Position numbers and translations under genes: made by a program
Shown here: piece after piece, positions 1 to 7,086 of the stretch
Position numbering within the stretch: position 1 is the stretch's first letter
Layout of the letters: each line of letters starts with the position of its first letter
The notes under the pieces: model-generated
What the model was told of the DNA's origin: nothing
Databases searched by the model: none
What the model saw: the letters and a program-made list of their open reading frames with translations, nothing else
Assembly (NCBI GenBank): GCA_900319615.1
Contig: ONPE01000005.1
Location: 1 to 36,652, forward strand
Length of the DNA: 36,652 nt
DNA from: an uncultured Eubacteriales bacterium
GTDB lineage: Bacteria; Bacillota; Clostridia; Oscillospirales; Acutalibacteraceae
Reading direction: 5' to 3'

Positions 1-416
1 TTCTCGACGATCTCGATATCGAAGCTGCCTGACAGAGCCTTGGCTGCCATCTTTGCAAGCTCGATAAGCACGTTTATACCCAGCGACATATTGCCCGAGT
101 AGAATACGGGTATCTTCATCGCCGCGTCCTTTATCCTCTGCACCTGAGCCTCAGAAAAGCCGGTTGTGCAGATGACAACGGGGATCTTGCGCTCTTCGGC
201 AAAGCCGAGCATATCCTCGAGCACCAGCGGATTTGAGAAGTCGATGATCACATCGGGCTGTTCTTCAACGTCCGCAAAGCTCGTGTAAACGGGATAAATC
301 CTCTCGCCGGCGGCGATATCCACGCCGCAGTTTATCATAACGTCGCTGCGTTCGTTGATACATTCTTCAACGTTCTGCCCCATCTTGCCGAGGCAGCCGT
401 TCAACAGTATATTCAT
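1..416 (-). CDS. dapB: 4-hydroxy-tetrahydrodipicolinate reductase, N-terminal part (cut by window edge)
   Basis: DapB reduces 4-hydroxy-tetrahydrodipicolinate to tetrahydrodipicolinate with NAD(P)H in the diaminopimelate/lysine pathway. The visible 138 residues begin MNILLNGCLGKMG, which matches the N-terminal Rossmann glycine motif, and later read DVIIDFSNP and CTTGFSEAQ, the conserved nucleotide-binding segments of the family. The catalytic His-containing C-terminal half lies outside the window. The ATG at 414-416 is preceded by a strong AGGGGGAAAG ribosome binding site. It is the last visible gene of a minus-strand asd-dapA-dapB run, 77 bases after the dapA stop, with a perfect hairpin in that gap. 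Confidence 0.93.
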   Translation of the reverse strand, partial: MNILLNGCLGKMGQNVEECINERSDVMINCGVDIAAGERIYPVYTSFADVEEQPDVIIDFSNPLVLEDMLGFAEERKIPVVICTTGFSEAQVQRIKDAAMKIPVFYSGNMSLGINVLIELAKMAAKALSGSFDIEIVE

Positions 417-450
417 ATCTTTCCCCCTGAAATAGGTTATTTATACACAG

Positions 451-487
451 ACGGTCATTGTGAAACCGACCGCCTCACAATGACCGT
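451..487. repeat. Perfect 13-bp inverted repeat between dapA and dapB
   Basis: Arms 451-463 and 475-487 are exact reverse complements (ACGGTCATTGTGA and its complement) around an 11-base loop. It lies after the dapA stop and before dapB. No U-run follows in the minus-strand transcript, so it does not look like a full intrinsic terminator. An attenuating or mRNA-stabilising hairpin is more likely (inference). Confidence 0.75.
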
Positions 488-493
488 AATCAA

Positions 494-1393
494 TCACGCG
501 TATTTGCCGATAAGGTTGTACTTGGCAAGACAATCCTTGAGGTCGTGGTAGCCGGAGTAGCTCATGGGTACCAGCGGCAGCCTGCACTCGCCCGCGTTGA
601 AGCCGATAAGGTTCATGGCAGTTTTGACGGGTATCGGGTTGACGTCTGAGAACATGATGTCCATCAGCTCGACATAGTGGAAGTTGAGCTTGGCAGCCTC
701 GACGAAGTTATTGTTCAGGCACAGCTCGCAGATCTGATGCATCTCCTGCGGACAGAAGTTGGAGAATACCGAGATAACGCCCAAAGCGCCCAGAGACATG
801 AAGGGTACGGTCTGGTCGTCGTTGCCGGAGTAGATATCCAGCTTGTCGCCGCACAAAGAACGCGTCTGGGATACCGACGAGATATCACCGTTAGCCTCCT
901 TGGTAGCGACGATGTTCTCGTGCTTGCAGAGCTCGGCGTAGGTCTTGGGCTTGATGTTGCAGCCGGTACGCGAGGGTACGTTGTACAGTATCAGCGGCAG
1001 GTCGATGTTATCCGCGATGGTCGTAAAATGGCGGATAAGACCTGTCTGTGAGGTCTTGTTATAGTAAGGAGTTACCGAGAGGAGAGCGTCGGCGCCGGAT
1101 GACTCGGCGGATTTGCTCAGCTCGATAGCCGTGCTGGTGTCGTTTGAGCCTGTGCCTGCGATGACGGGGATACGGCCGTTGATGCGCTCGCAGACGAAAG
1201 ACAGCACCTCGCAGTGCTCCTTGACGGTGAGTGTTGCCGCCTCACCGGTGGTGCCGCAGGCGATGATGGCGTCGGTGCCGTTCTCGACCTGGAACTCGAG
1301 CAGACGGGCGAGCTCTTCATAGTTGACGGAGCCGTCGGTATGCATCGGGGTTATCAGGGCAACGCCCGCGCCTTTAAAAATATGCTTTCTCAT
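494..1393 (-). CDS. dapA: 4-hydroxy-tetrahydrodipicolinate synthase
   Basis: DapA condenses pyruvate with aspartate semialdehyde, the committed step to diaminopimelate and lysine. The 299-residue protein has normal family length and shows the (beta/alpha)8 aldolase landmarks: CGTTGE (T48/T49, pyruvate carboxylate binding), the proton-relay tyrosines Y111 and Y137, R142 for substrate carboxylate binding, and the Schiff-base lysine K165 in VATKEANGD. The ATG start at 1393 has a GGAGG site just upstream. It lies 42 bases after asd, which makes its substrate, and before dapB, which uses its product, so the three genes appear to form one unit. Confidence 0.97.
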   Translation of the reverse strand: MRKHIFKGAGVALITPMHTDGSVNYEELARLLEFQVENGTDAIIACGTTGEAATLTVKEHCEVLSFVCERINGRIPVIAGTGSNDTSTAIELSKSAESSGADALLSVTPYYNKTSQTGLIRHFTTIADNIDLPLILYNVPSRTGCNIKPKTYAELCKHENIVATKEANGDISSVSQTRSLCGDKLDIYSGNDDQTVPFMSLGALGVISVFSNFCPQEMHQICELCLNNNFVEAAKLNFHYVELMDIMFSDVNPIPVKTAMNLIGFNAGECRLPLVPMSYSGYHDLKDCLAKYNLIGKYA

Positions 1394-1435
1394 AGATAAT
1401 CCTCCAATAATTGATCTATGCTGTTATAGTATTTA

Positions 1436-2521
1436 TCAGTCGATGTAGCCCTCTGCACACAGGAGCTCAGCCATCAGCACAGCGCCGCCGGCAGCTCCTC
1501 TGAGAGTGTTGTGGGACATACATACGAATTTCATGTCATACTGGGTATCGGGTCTGAGTCGACCTACCGAAACAGCCATGCCGCCCTCGAGCATACGCTC
1601 GGACTTGATCTGCGGTCTGTCGGGCTCGGTGAAATAGTGCAGGAACTGCTTGGGAGCCGAGGGGAGCTCGAGCTCCTGAGCTCTGCCCTTATAGTTGTTC
1701 CAGATCTCGATGATCTCTTCGACTGAGGGCTTATCCTCTACGCCGAAGTCGATGAACACGGCGGCTGTATGACCGTCGGATACGGGAACACGCAGGCACT
1801 GGGAGGTGATAGCGATATCGTCGGCGTTGACGATCTTGTCGCCTTCGATATGACCCCACAGCTTAAGGGGCTCCTGCTCGCTCTTCTCTTCCTCGCCGCC
1901 GATATACGGGATGAGGTTGTCGACCATCTCGGGCCAGCGCTCAAAGGTCTTGCCTGCGCCTGAGATAGCCTGATATGTACAGGCGAGCACCTTGTTGACC
2001 TTATACTTCTCCTTGAGCGGATGGATAGCCGGGACATAGCTCTGTAAGGAGCAGTTGGATTTTACCGCGATGAAGCCGCGCTTTGTGCCGAGGCGCTTAC
2101 GCTGAGCGTGGATGATCTCGGCGTGCTCGGGGTTGATCTCGGGCACGATCATCGGTACGTCGGGTGTGCCGCGGTTAGCGGAGTTGTTGGAGATAACAGG
2201 GCACTCTGCCTTGGCGTAAGCCTCTTCAAGAGCCTTTATCTCGTCCTTCTTCATATCTACGGCGCAGAATACGAAGTCGACCTTAGCGGCGACAGCCTCT
2301 ACGTCGGCGGCGTCCATCATAACAAGATCCTTGATGTTTTCGGGGATCGGAGCGGTCATAGCCCATCTGCCCTCTACAGCCTCGGCATAGGTCTTGCCGG
2401 CGGAGCGCTTTGAAGCGGCTACGACTACGACCTTGAACCACGGATGATTCTCAAGCAGGAGCGAGAAACGCTGTCCCACCATACCTGTAGCGCCGATGAT
2501 GCCTACATTATAAGTTTTCAT
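1436..2521 (-). CDS. asd: Aspartate-semialdehyde dehydrogenase
   Basis: Asd reduces aspartyl phosphate to aspartate semialdehyde, feeding diaminopimelate and threonine/methionine synthesis. The 361-residue protein starts with the NADP-binding motif GIIGATGMVGQRF. It carries the nucleophilic cysteine C157 in KSNCSLQSY and a conserved histidine H251 in SDGHTAAVF. The SNCSLQ context and length point to the archaeal/fungal-type Asd rather than the E. coli type, as seen in many Clostridia. A GGGAGGAATT site precedes the ATG. It is the first gene of the asd-dapA-dapB run, and a candidate promoter lies about 50 bases upstream. Confidence 0.96.
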   Translation of the reverse strand: MKTYNVGIIGATGMVGQRFSLLLENHPWFKVVVVAASKRSAGKTYAEAVEGRWAMTAPIPENIKDLVMMDAADVEAVAAKVDFVFCAVDMKKDEIKALEEAYAKAECPVISNNSANRGTPDVPMIVPEINPEHAEIIHAQRKRLGTKRGFIAVKSNCSLQSYVPAIHPLKEKYKVNKVLACTYQAISGAGKTFERWPEMVDNLIPYIGGEEEKSEQEPLKLWGHIEGDKIVNADDIAITSQCLRVPVSDGHTAAVFIDFGVEDKPSVEEIIEIWNNYKGRAQELELPSAPKQFLHYFTEPDRPQIKSERMLEGGMAVSVGRLRPDTQYDMKFVCMSHNTLRGAAGGAVLMAELLCAEGYID

Positions 2522-2568
2522 AATAAATTCCTCCCAAATTTCAAAAAACAGTTGAGTTTTTAACTATA

Positions 2569-2596
2569 ATAATATATTATGTGATATGATGATCAA
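2569..2596 (-). promoter_or_regulatory. Candidate promoter of the asd-dapA-dapB unit
   Basis: On the minus strand, TTGATC (2591-2596) and TATTAT (2569-2574) are separated by 16 bases in an AT-rich stretch upstream of asd. The AT-richness allows other -10 choices, so the exact site is uncertain. No lysine riboswitch-like structure was recognised. The remainder of 2522-2666 shows no gene. Confidence 0.4.
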
Positions 2597-2666
2597 GTCG
2601 ATTAGCCATATATTGTATATATATGCTTATAATCAATTATTAATATATCATCACTTGAAAGATTTG

Positions 2667-2835
2667 TCAAGGCAACACCGCACAATTCAATGCGCACGTC
2701 TTGCTTGCATATTATTCCGCCATTCTGCCCAAAAATCAGCACCCATACGCCGGTATGCGAACTGATTATTTGTCCACCCTGACGGAAAATCTGACTGCGC
2801 AATCCGCACACCTGAATTATACGGTCTTGCCTTGA
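2667..2835. mobile_element. 169-bp foldback (MITE-like) element
   Basis: The ends 2667-2689 and 2813-2835 are inverted repeats matching at 20 of 23 positions (TCAAGGCAA followed by ACCG and AATTCA). The similarity continues inward: TTCCG, a pyrimidine/purine-rich block, AATCAG and CATAC recur in inverted order on both sides of a central GCCG at 2749-2752, so the whole element is one imperfect palindrome centred at about 2751. It has no credible gene. ATTTG and ATTTC flank the two ends, which is at most a weak target duplication. It sits between divergent asd and queA and ends 35 bases before the queA start. Mobility is inferred from form only. Confidence 0.7.
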
Positions 2836-2870
2836 ATTTCAAATATGTAACTTATTTTGAGGAAAAGCCC

Positions 2871-3857
2871 ATGAAAACAAGTGATTTTTACTATGACCTG
2901 CCGCAGGAATATATAGCGCAGACCCCCATCGAGCCACGGGACCACTCGCGGATGATGGTTCTGCACCGCGACAGCGACGATATCGAGCACAAACACTTCT
3001 ACGATATCATAGATTATCTCGATGAAGGCGACACGCTTATCGTCAACGACAGCCGCGTTATCCCGGCGAGGATTTACGGCTATAAAGAAGATACCGGCGC
3101 AAAGATCGAGTTCCTGCTTTTAAAGCAGCTCGACGGATTACGCTGGGAGACTCTGGTAAAGCCGGGCAAAAAAGCGAAGATAGGCACGCGCTTCATCTTC
3201 GGCGACGGTCTGCTGACCGCCGAGGTAGTAGATATCGTCGACGACGGCAACAGGATCGTAGAGCTGCACAGCGAAGAGAACATCTCCCCCTATATCACGG
3301 AGAAGCTCGAGGATCAGGAGCGCTACCAGACCGTGTACTCGCATGAGCTCGGCTCTGCCGCAGCGCCGACAGCCGGTCTGCACTTTACAAACGAGCTGCT
3401 CGACAGGATCAGGGCAAAGGGTGTCAACATCGGATATGTCACGCTCCATGTGGGTCTGGGTACCTTCCGACCCGTCAAAGTTGACGACGTAACAAAGCAC
3501 AAGATGCACTCGGAGCACTATGAGGTGCCTGCGGAAACAGCCGAGCTCATAAAGGCGACCAAAGCCGCAGGCAAACGAGTTATAGCCGTAGGCACGACCT
3601 CATGCCGGACTTTAGAAAGCGTAGCTGCTACAGGAGAAATCAGAGCCTGCGACGGGTTCACCGATATCTTCATTTATCCGGGCTTTGAGTTCAAGGTGCT
3701 CGACGGGCTCATCACGAACTTCCATCTCCCCGAGAGCACGCTTATCATGCTGGTATCCGCGTTCTACGGGTACGACAAAACGATGAAAGCATACGAGATC
3801 GCCGTGAAGGAAAAATACCGCTTCTTCTCCTTCGGCGACTGCATGGCTATACTGTAG
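2871..3857 (+). CDS. queA: tRNA preQ1(34) S-adenosylmethionine ribosyltransferase-isomerase
   Basis: QueA transfers and isomerises the ribosyl part of SAM onto preQ1 in tRNA, making epoxyqueuosine. Family blocks visible are DFYYDLPQEYIAQ at the N-terminus, VNDSRVIPARI, the highly conserved GSAAAPTAGLHFT (161-173), TLHVGLGTFRPV and ITNFHLPES. I start it at the ATG at 2871, preceded by GAGGAAAA at proper spacing; a frame extension upstream to a TTG at 2832 would run into the repeat element. At 328 residues it is about 13 shorter than typical QueA. The deficit maps near residues 132-139, where the segment normally preceding PPYI appears missing in frame. tgt follows 15 bases later. Confidence 0.94.
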   Translation: MKTSDFYYDLPQEYIAQTPIEPRDHSRMMVLHRDSDDIEHKHFYDIIDYLDEGDTLIVNDSRVIPARIYGYKEDTGAKIEFLLLKQLDGLRWETLVKPGKKAKIGTRFIFGDGLLTAEVVDIVDDGNRIVELHSEENISPYITEKLEDQERYQTVYSHELGSAAAPTAGLHFTNELLDRIRAKGVNIGYVTLHVGLGTFRPVKVDDVTKHKMHSEHYEVPAETAELIKATKAAGKRVIAVGTTSCRTLESVAATGEIRACDGFTDIFIYPGFEFKVLDGLITNFHLPESTLIMLVSAFYGYDKTMKAYEIAVKEKYRFFSFGDCMAIL

Positions 3858-3872
3858 CAAAGGGATCATAAT

Positions 3873-4990
3873 ATGTATAAGTTGATAAAACAAGAGGGGC
3901 GCGCACGACGCGGCACGTTCACCACCGTTCACGGAGCTGTCGAGATGCCGGCGTTCATGAACGTCGCTACCTGCGGCGCTATCAAGGGCGCGTTATCCGC
4001 ATACGATCTAAAAGACATCAAAACTCAGGTCATGCTAAGCAACACCTATCACCTGCACCTTCGACCCGGCGACGAGATCGTCAAAAAGCTCGGCGGTCTG
4101 CATAAGATGACAGGCTGGGACGGAGTCATCCTCACCGACTCCGGCGGCTTTCAGGTCTTCTCTCTCGCAAAGCTGAACAATATCAAAGAGGAAGGCGTTA
4201 TCTTCAACTCACACATCGACGGCAGGCGCATCTTCATGGGTCCCGAGGAGAGTATGCAGATCCAGTCGAATCTCGGCTCTACAATCGCTATGGCGTTTGA
4301 CGAGTGCGTCGAAAACCCGGCTACATACGAATACGCCAAGGCGTCTGTACGCCGCACCACCAACTGGCTGCACCGCTGCAAGGCGGAGATGGACAGGCTG
4401 AACGCTCTGGAGGATACTATAAATCCCGATCAAATGCTCTTCGGCATCAATCAGGGAGCCACCTTCCCCGATCTGAGGATCGACCATATGAAAGAGATCT
4501 CGACGGCTACGCCATAGGCGGTCTTGCCGTTGGAGAGCCTGCCGAGACGATGTACGAGATCATCGAGGCGGTAGAGCCTTTCGCTCCCGCCGACCGTCCC
4601 CGTTATCTGATGGGCGTCGGCACACCGGTGAACATCCTCGAAGCCGTATACAGAGGCGTAGATCTCTTCGACTGCGTCATGCCGTCGAGGAATGCAAGGC
4701 ACGGTCACCTGTTCACATGGAGCGGCGTCATGAACATCATGAACGCGAAGTATGAGCTCGACGACTCGCCCATCGACGCCGCCTGCGACTGCCCCGTATG
4801 CAAGCATCATACGCGCGCATATATCAGACATCTTTTCAAGGCGAAGGAAATGCTCGGTATGAGGCTTGCTGTCATGCATAACCTCTACTTCTACAATACA
4901 CTGATGGAGCGTATCCGCGAGAACCTCGACAACGGCACATACGGCGAATTCTACCGTCGTAACCGCGAGATACTGGATAAAAGAATTTAG
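3873..4990 (+). pseudogene. tgt: Queuine/preQ1 tRNA-guanine transglycosylase, frameshifted
   Basis: Tgt exchanges guanine-34 of certain tRNAs for preQ1, upstream of QueA. The first frame runs 3873-4517 and holds NTYHLHLRPG, the active-site Asp in LTDSGGFQVFSL (D89) and FGINQG. The rest, DGYAIGGLAVGEP through the nucleophile region DLFDCVMPSRNARHG and the zinc site CDCPVCKHHTRAYIRH, is in another frame and ends at 4990. The break is at about 4495-4505. In E. coli and Z. mobilis Tgt, 13 residues separate the LR of DLR from GYA; here only 26 nt fill that space, so about 13 nt seem lost. Everything else is conserved, implying a recent mutation or a sequence error. The ATG at 3873 follows an AAAGGG site. 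Confidence 0.9.
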
Positions 4991-4993
4991 TAC

Positions 4994-5022
4994 TTGCAAA
5001 ATCAGACAAATGCTGTTATAAT
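4994..5022 (+). promoter_or_regulatory. Promoter of yajC
   Basis: TTGCAA (4994-4999) and a perfect TATAAT (5017-5022) are separated by 17 bases, with an extended -10 TGT directly before TATAAT. It begins just after the tgt stop codon, so yajC has its own sigma-A-type start rather than depending on readthrough from queA-tgt. Confidence 0.8.
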
Positions 5023-5056
5023 AATTTGGAATCTTTTTGAAAGGGAGTATTTATAT

Positions 5057-5455
5057 ATGGCAAACGCATTTAGCGGAGGTAATCTCTGGCTGACTATACT
5101 TATGTGGGGCGGCCTGCTGGTCGTATTCTATTTCCTGCTTATCCGTCCTAACTCGAAGAAGCAGAAGCGCGAGCAGGAGATGCGCAACAACATCGCCATC
5201 GGCGACGATATCACCACCATCGGCGGTATACAGGGACGCATCATCGCGGTCAAGGAAGACGAGGACGCTTTCGTTATCGAGACCGGTCCCGACAGAACAA
5301 AGATGAAATTCAAGAAGTGGGCTATCTCCAGCGTAGACACGGTAAAGGATACTCCGGAAACTGCGAAGAAGTCCTTCACGGAAAAGCTCGCTGAAAGAAA
5401 GGCCGCTAAAGAAGCCGCTAAGGAAGAAAAAGAAGCTCAAAAGAATAACGAATAA
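5057..5455 (+). CDS. yajC: Preprotein translocase subunit YajC
   Basis: YajC is a small accessory membrane protein of the Sec translocase (SecDF-YajC). The 132-residue protein has one N-terminal membrane segment (about residues 11-29), then the family motif FYFLLIRPNSKKQK and a small conserved domain with GDDITTIGGIQGRI. The C-terminus is a Lys/Glu/Ala-rich charged tail (about residues 105-132) that is probably helical. I chose the ATG at 5057, which has AAAGGGAG at good spacing; the upstream frame extension to 4994 overlaps the promoter. Its position just after queA-tgt is a common bacterial arrangement. Confidence 0.95.
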   Translation: MANAFSGGNLWLTILMWGGLLVVFYFLLIRPNSKKQKREQEMRNNIAIGDDITTIGGIQGRIIAVKEDEDAFVIETGPDRTKMKFKKWAISSVDTVKDTPETAKKSFTEKLAERKAAKEAAKEEKEAQKNNE

Positions 5456-5462
5456 TAAACAG

Positions 5463-5497
5463 TCACCCCTGCATACGATGTACAGGGGTGATTTTTT
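5463..5497 (+). terminator. Intrinsic terminator after yajC, overlapping the next gene's ribosome binding site
   Basis: Arms 5463-5471 (TCACCCCTG) and 5483-5491 (CAGGGGTGA) pair perfectly and are followed by six T at 5492-5497. The ATG of the next gene is at 5498, so AGGGGTGA in the 3' arm is also the only Shine-Dalgarno-like sequence for that gene. Confidence 0.85.
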
Positions 5498-5899
5498 ATG
5501 CCTGTTTCCACGACAGATAAAGCAATATGGAAGCCGCTGATGATCGGCGTGCTCGCCGCCGCTTTGATAACTGCGCTGCTGATGTGCATATCCGCAGTTA
5601 TATTAAACCTTATGCCGGCGATCCCGTACGGTATCACGGACTATCTGACCGTCGCTGCAGCCGGTATCGGGGTGTATCTGGGCGCGTATATAGCCTCGGC
5701 GACAGCAAAATGCAAAGGGCTTATCATAGGGCTGCTGTGCGCTTTTGTGATCCTGCTCGCGATAGTCGCTGTCGGATTAAGCTCGGATAAAAGCGATATC
5801 AGCGCTCTGACCGCTATCCGCGCGGGAGTATTGCTTTTATGCGGAGTTGCAGGAGGTATCCGCGGAGTAAACCGAAAAGAGCATATCCACATAAAGTAA
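5498..5899 (+). CDS. TIGR04086-type (YrzE-like) small membrane protein
   Basis: This 133-residue protein has four hydrophobic segments (about residues 12-37, 47-66, 72-93 and 103-121) with Gly/Ala-rich helices and a short basic C-terminus. Length, four-helix layout and position next to yajC match the TIGR04086/YrzE family of uncharacterised Firmicutes membrane proteins; no biochemical function is known to me. Its ATG follows the U-run of the yajC terminator directly, so any transcript reading through the terminator would present a hairpin-bound ribosome site. Assignment rests on topology and context, with moderate certainty. Confidence 0.75.
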   Translation: MPVSTTDKAIWKPLMIGVLAAALITALLMCISAVILNLMPAIPYGITDYLTVAAAGIGVYLGAYIASATAKCKGLIIGLLCAFVILLAIVAVGLSSDKSDISALTAIRAGVLLLCGVAGGIRGVNRKEHIHIK

Positions 5900-5919
5900 G
5901 AGGGCGTTCAAGCCCTCTT
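5898..5919. terminator. Hairpin terminator between convergent genes
   Basis: Arms 5898-5905 (AAGAGGGC) and 5912-5919 (GCCCTCTT) pair perfectly around GTTCAA. It starts in the stop codon of the upstream membrane-protein gene and lies 24 bases before the end of the convergent pseudouridine synthase gene. The U-runs are short on both strands, so efficiency is uncertain. Confidence 0.65.
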
Positions 5920-5942
5920 TATGTTTATCTGCGATTCTTTAA

Positions 5943-6806
5943 TCATATTATTCTTTCATATTCTTCCGGCAGTTCGGTATGCAGGATGATCCTTTCCTTT
6001 GTATCCGGATGGATGAAGGAGACGTCCTTACAATGCAGCGCCTGACGATTTATCCGCTCAAGGCTGCCGCCGTACAGATCGTCGCCTGCAAGCGGATGAC
6101 CGATATGGCTCATATGACAGCGTATCTGGTGAGTACGGCCTGTTTCGATAACGACGCGGCATAAGGTGTGCGTTTCCTTATGCTTTATAGGCGTATAATG
6201 AGTTACGGCACTATCGCCGTCGACAGATACGCAGCGTTTGATCTTGCTGTCCGGAGCGAGGGCTATAGGTTCGTTTATGGTACCGGCTTCTTCGATAATA
6301 CCTTCGCACACGGCGAAATACACCTTCTCTACGGTCGGCTTGATCAACGAGTAGCTTATGCGATCCTTCGCTATCAGCACGATACCCGAGGTATCCTTAT
6401 CGAGCCGGTTCAGCGCGCGGAAAATATAGCTCTCTCCCCTGCTCTGCTGATATGCCGAGACCCGGTTCGCGAGCGTATCGAGCTGATGATCCTTCACCGG
6501 ATGCACCGGCATAAAGGCAGGCTTGTCGACCGCGAGCAGCCTGTCGTCCTCAAAGAGTATCGGCGGCATACCGTCGACCGGCTCTATCTCGCTTTGCTCC
6601 TCGGGCAGGCGTATTTCGATGCGATCTCCGGCATACAGGACGTCGTGAGCTTTAAGCAAATCGCCGCCGCGCGTGATGCCAATGCCGGGTTTTTTCAGCA
6701 CTGTCATGGAACGCGCCGTCAGGCCGCAGGTTCGGCGCAGGAACGTTTTGACGTTCTGTCCGTCGTTCTCATGCTCGACGATAAAGGTGAATCTGCCTAC
6801 AGCCAT
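5943..6806 (-). CDS. RluA-family 23S rRNA/tRNA pseudouridine synthase
   Basis: RluA/RluD-type enzymes isomerise uridines in rRNA or tRNA. The 287-residue protein has an N-terminal S4-like part (about 1-70), the LAVDKPAFMPVHP motif (about 91-103), and the catalytic motif NRLDKDTSG with D136; the usual His before RLD is Asn here. It continues with EKVYFAVCEG and the RTHQIRCHMSHIGHPLAGDDLYGG block. I start at the ATG at 6806, preceded by GGTGAAG; the frame stays open further upstream but runs into the neighbouring DUF1294 gene without homology. Start and preceding stop overlap by 10 bases, suggesting translational coupling. Which RNA is modified cannot be told. Confidence 0.92.
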   Translation of the reverse strand: MAVGRFTFIVEHENDGQNVKTFLRRTCGLTARSMTVLKKPGIGITRGGDLLKAHDVLYAGDRIEIRLPEEQSEIEPVDGMPPILFEDDRLLAVDKPAFMPVHPVKDHQLDTLANRVSAYQQSRGESYIFRALNRLDKDTSGIVLIAKDRISYSLIKPTVEKVYFAVCEGIIEEAGTINEPIALAPDSKIKRCVSVDGDSAVTHYTPIKHKETHTLCRVVIETGRTHQIRCHMSHIGHPLAGDDLYGGSLERINRQALHCKDVSFIHPDTKERIILHTELPEEYERII

Positions 6807-7066
6807 AGATGCTTCACCGCGAAAAACAGGATGAGTTCTATAATGAAGATGACAGGAATACCTATCATAAAAAGAGGCTTGCGCGTCTTGTGATGTATCG
6901 TGAGCATCGTCAGGTACATCGCCGGAGCTCCCCCTAAAGCCGATATCAGCATGAGCGTGCGCTCCTTGACGCGCCACGCACCCCTCTGTGCGGCGCTCTT
7001 GTCATGCACGGTCACTATGACCGCGATTATATTTATAACAACCAAATAAATGTAAAAGTATCTCAA
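6797..7066 (-). CDS. DUF1294 family membrane protein
   Basis: The 89-residue protein has an N-terminal hydrophobic segment (about 2-20), then DKSAAQRGAWRVKERTLM, GGAPAMYLTM and a C-terminal hydrophobic helix (about 67-87). The DK-A---WRV-E--L and LGG-P motifs are typical of DUF1294, a family of small membrane proteins of unknown function. The start codon is TTG (7064-7066), with CGAGG about 6 bases upstream; no Met lies nearby. It is divergent from the GHL10-type gene, with only 20 bases between the two starts, and overlaps the pseudouridine synthase gene downstream. Confidence 0.88.
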   Translation of the reverse strand: MRYFYIYLVVINIIAVIVTVHDKSAAQRGAWRVKERTLMLISALGGAPAMYLTMLTIHHKTRKPLFMIGIPVIFIIELILFFAVKHLWL

Positions 7067-7086
7067 AATGACCTCGGAGTGATAAA

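Noticed and set aside
2602..2811. 69-codon minus-strand open frame
   Set aside because: It lies inside and beside the foldback element, has no ribosome site and shows no family resemblance.
5943..6977. N-terminally extended pseudouridine synthase
   Set aside because: The extra 57 residues overlap the DUF1294 gene in another frame and resemble no S4 or RluA sequence; the ATG at 6806 has a ribosome site.
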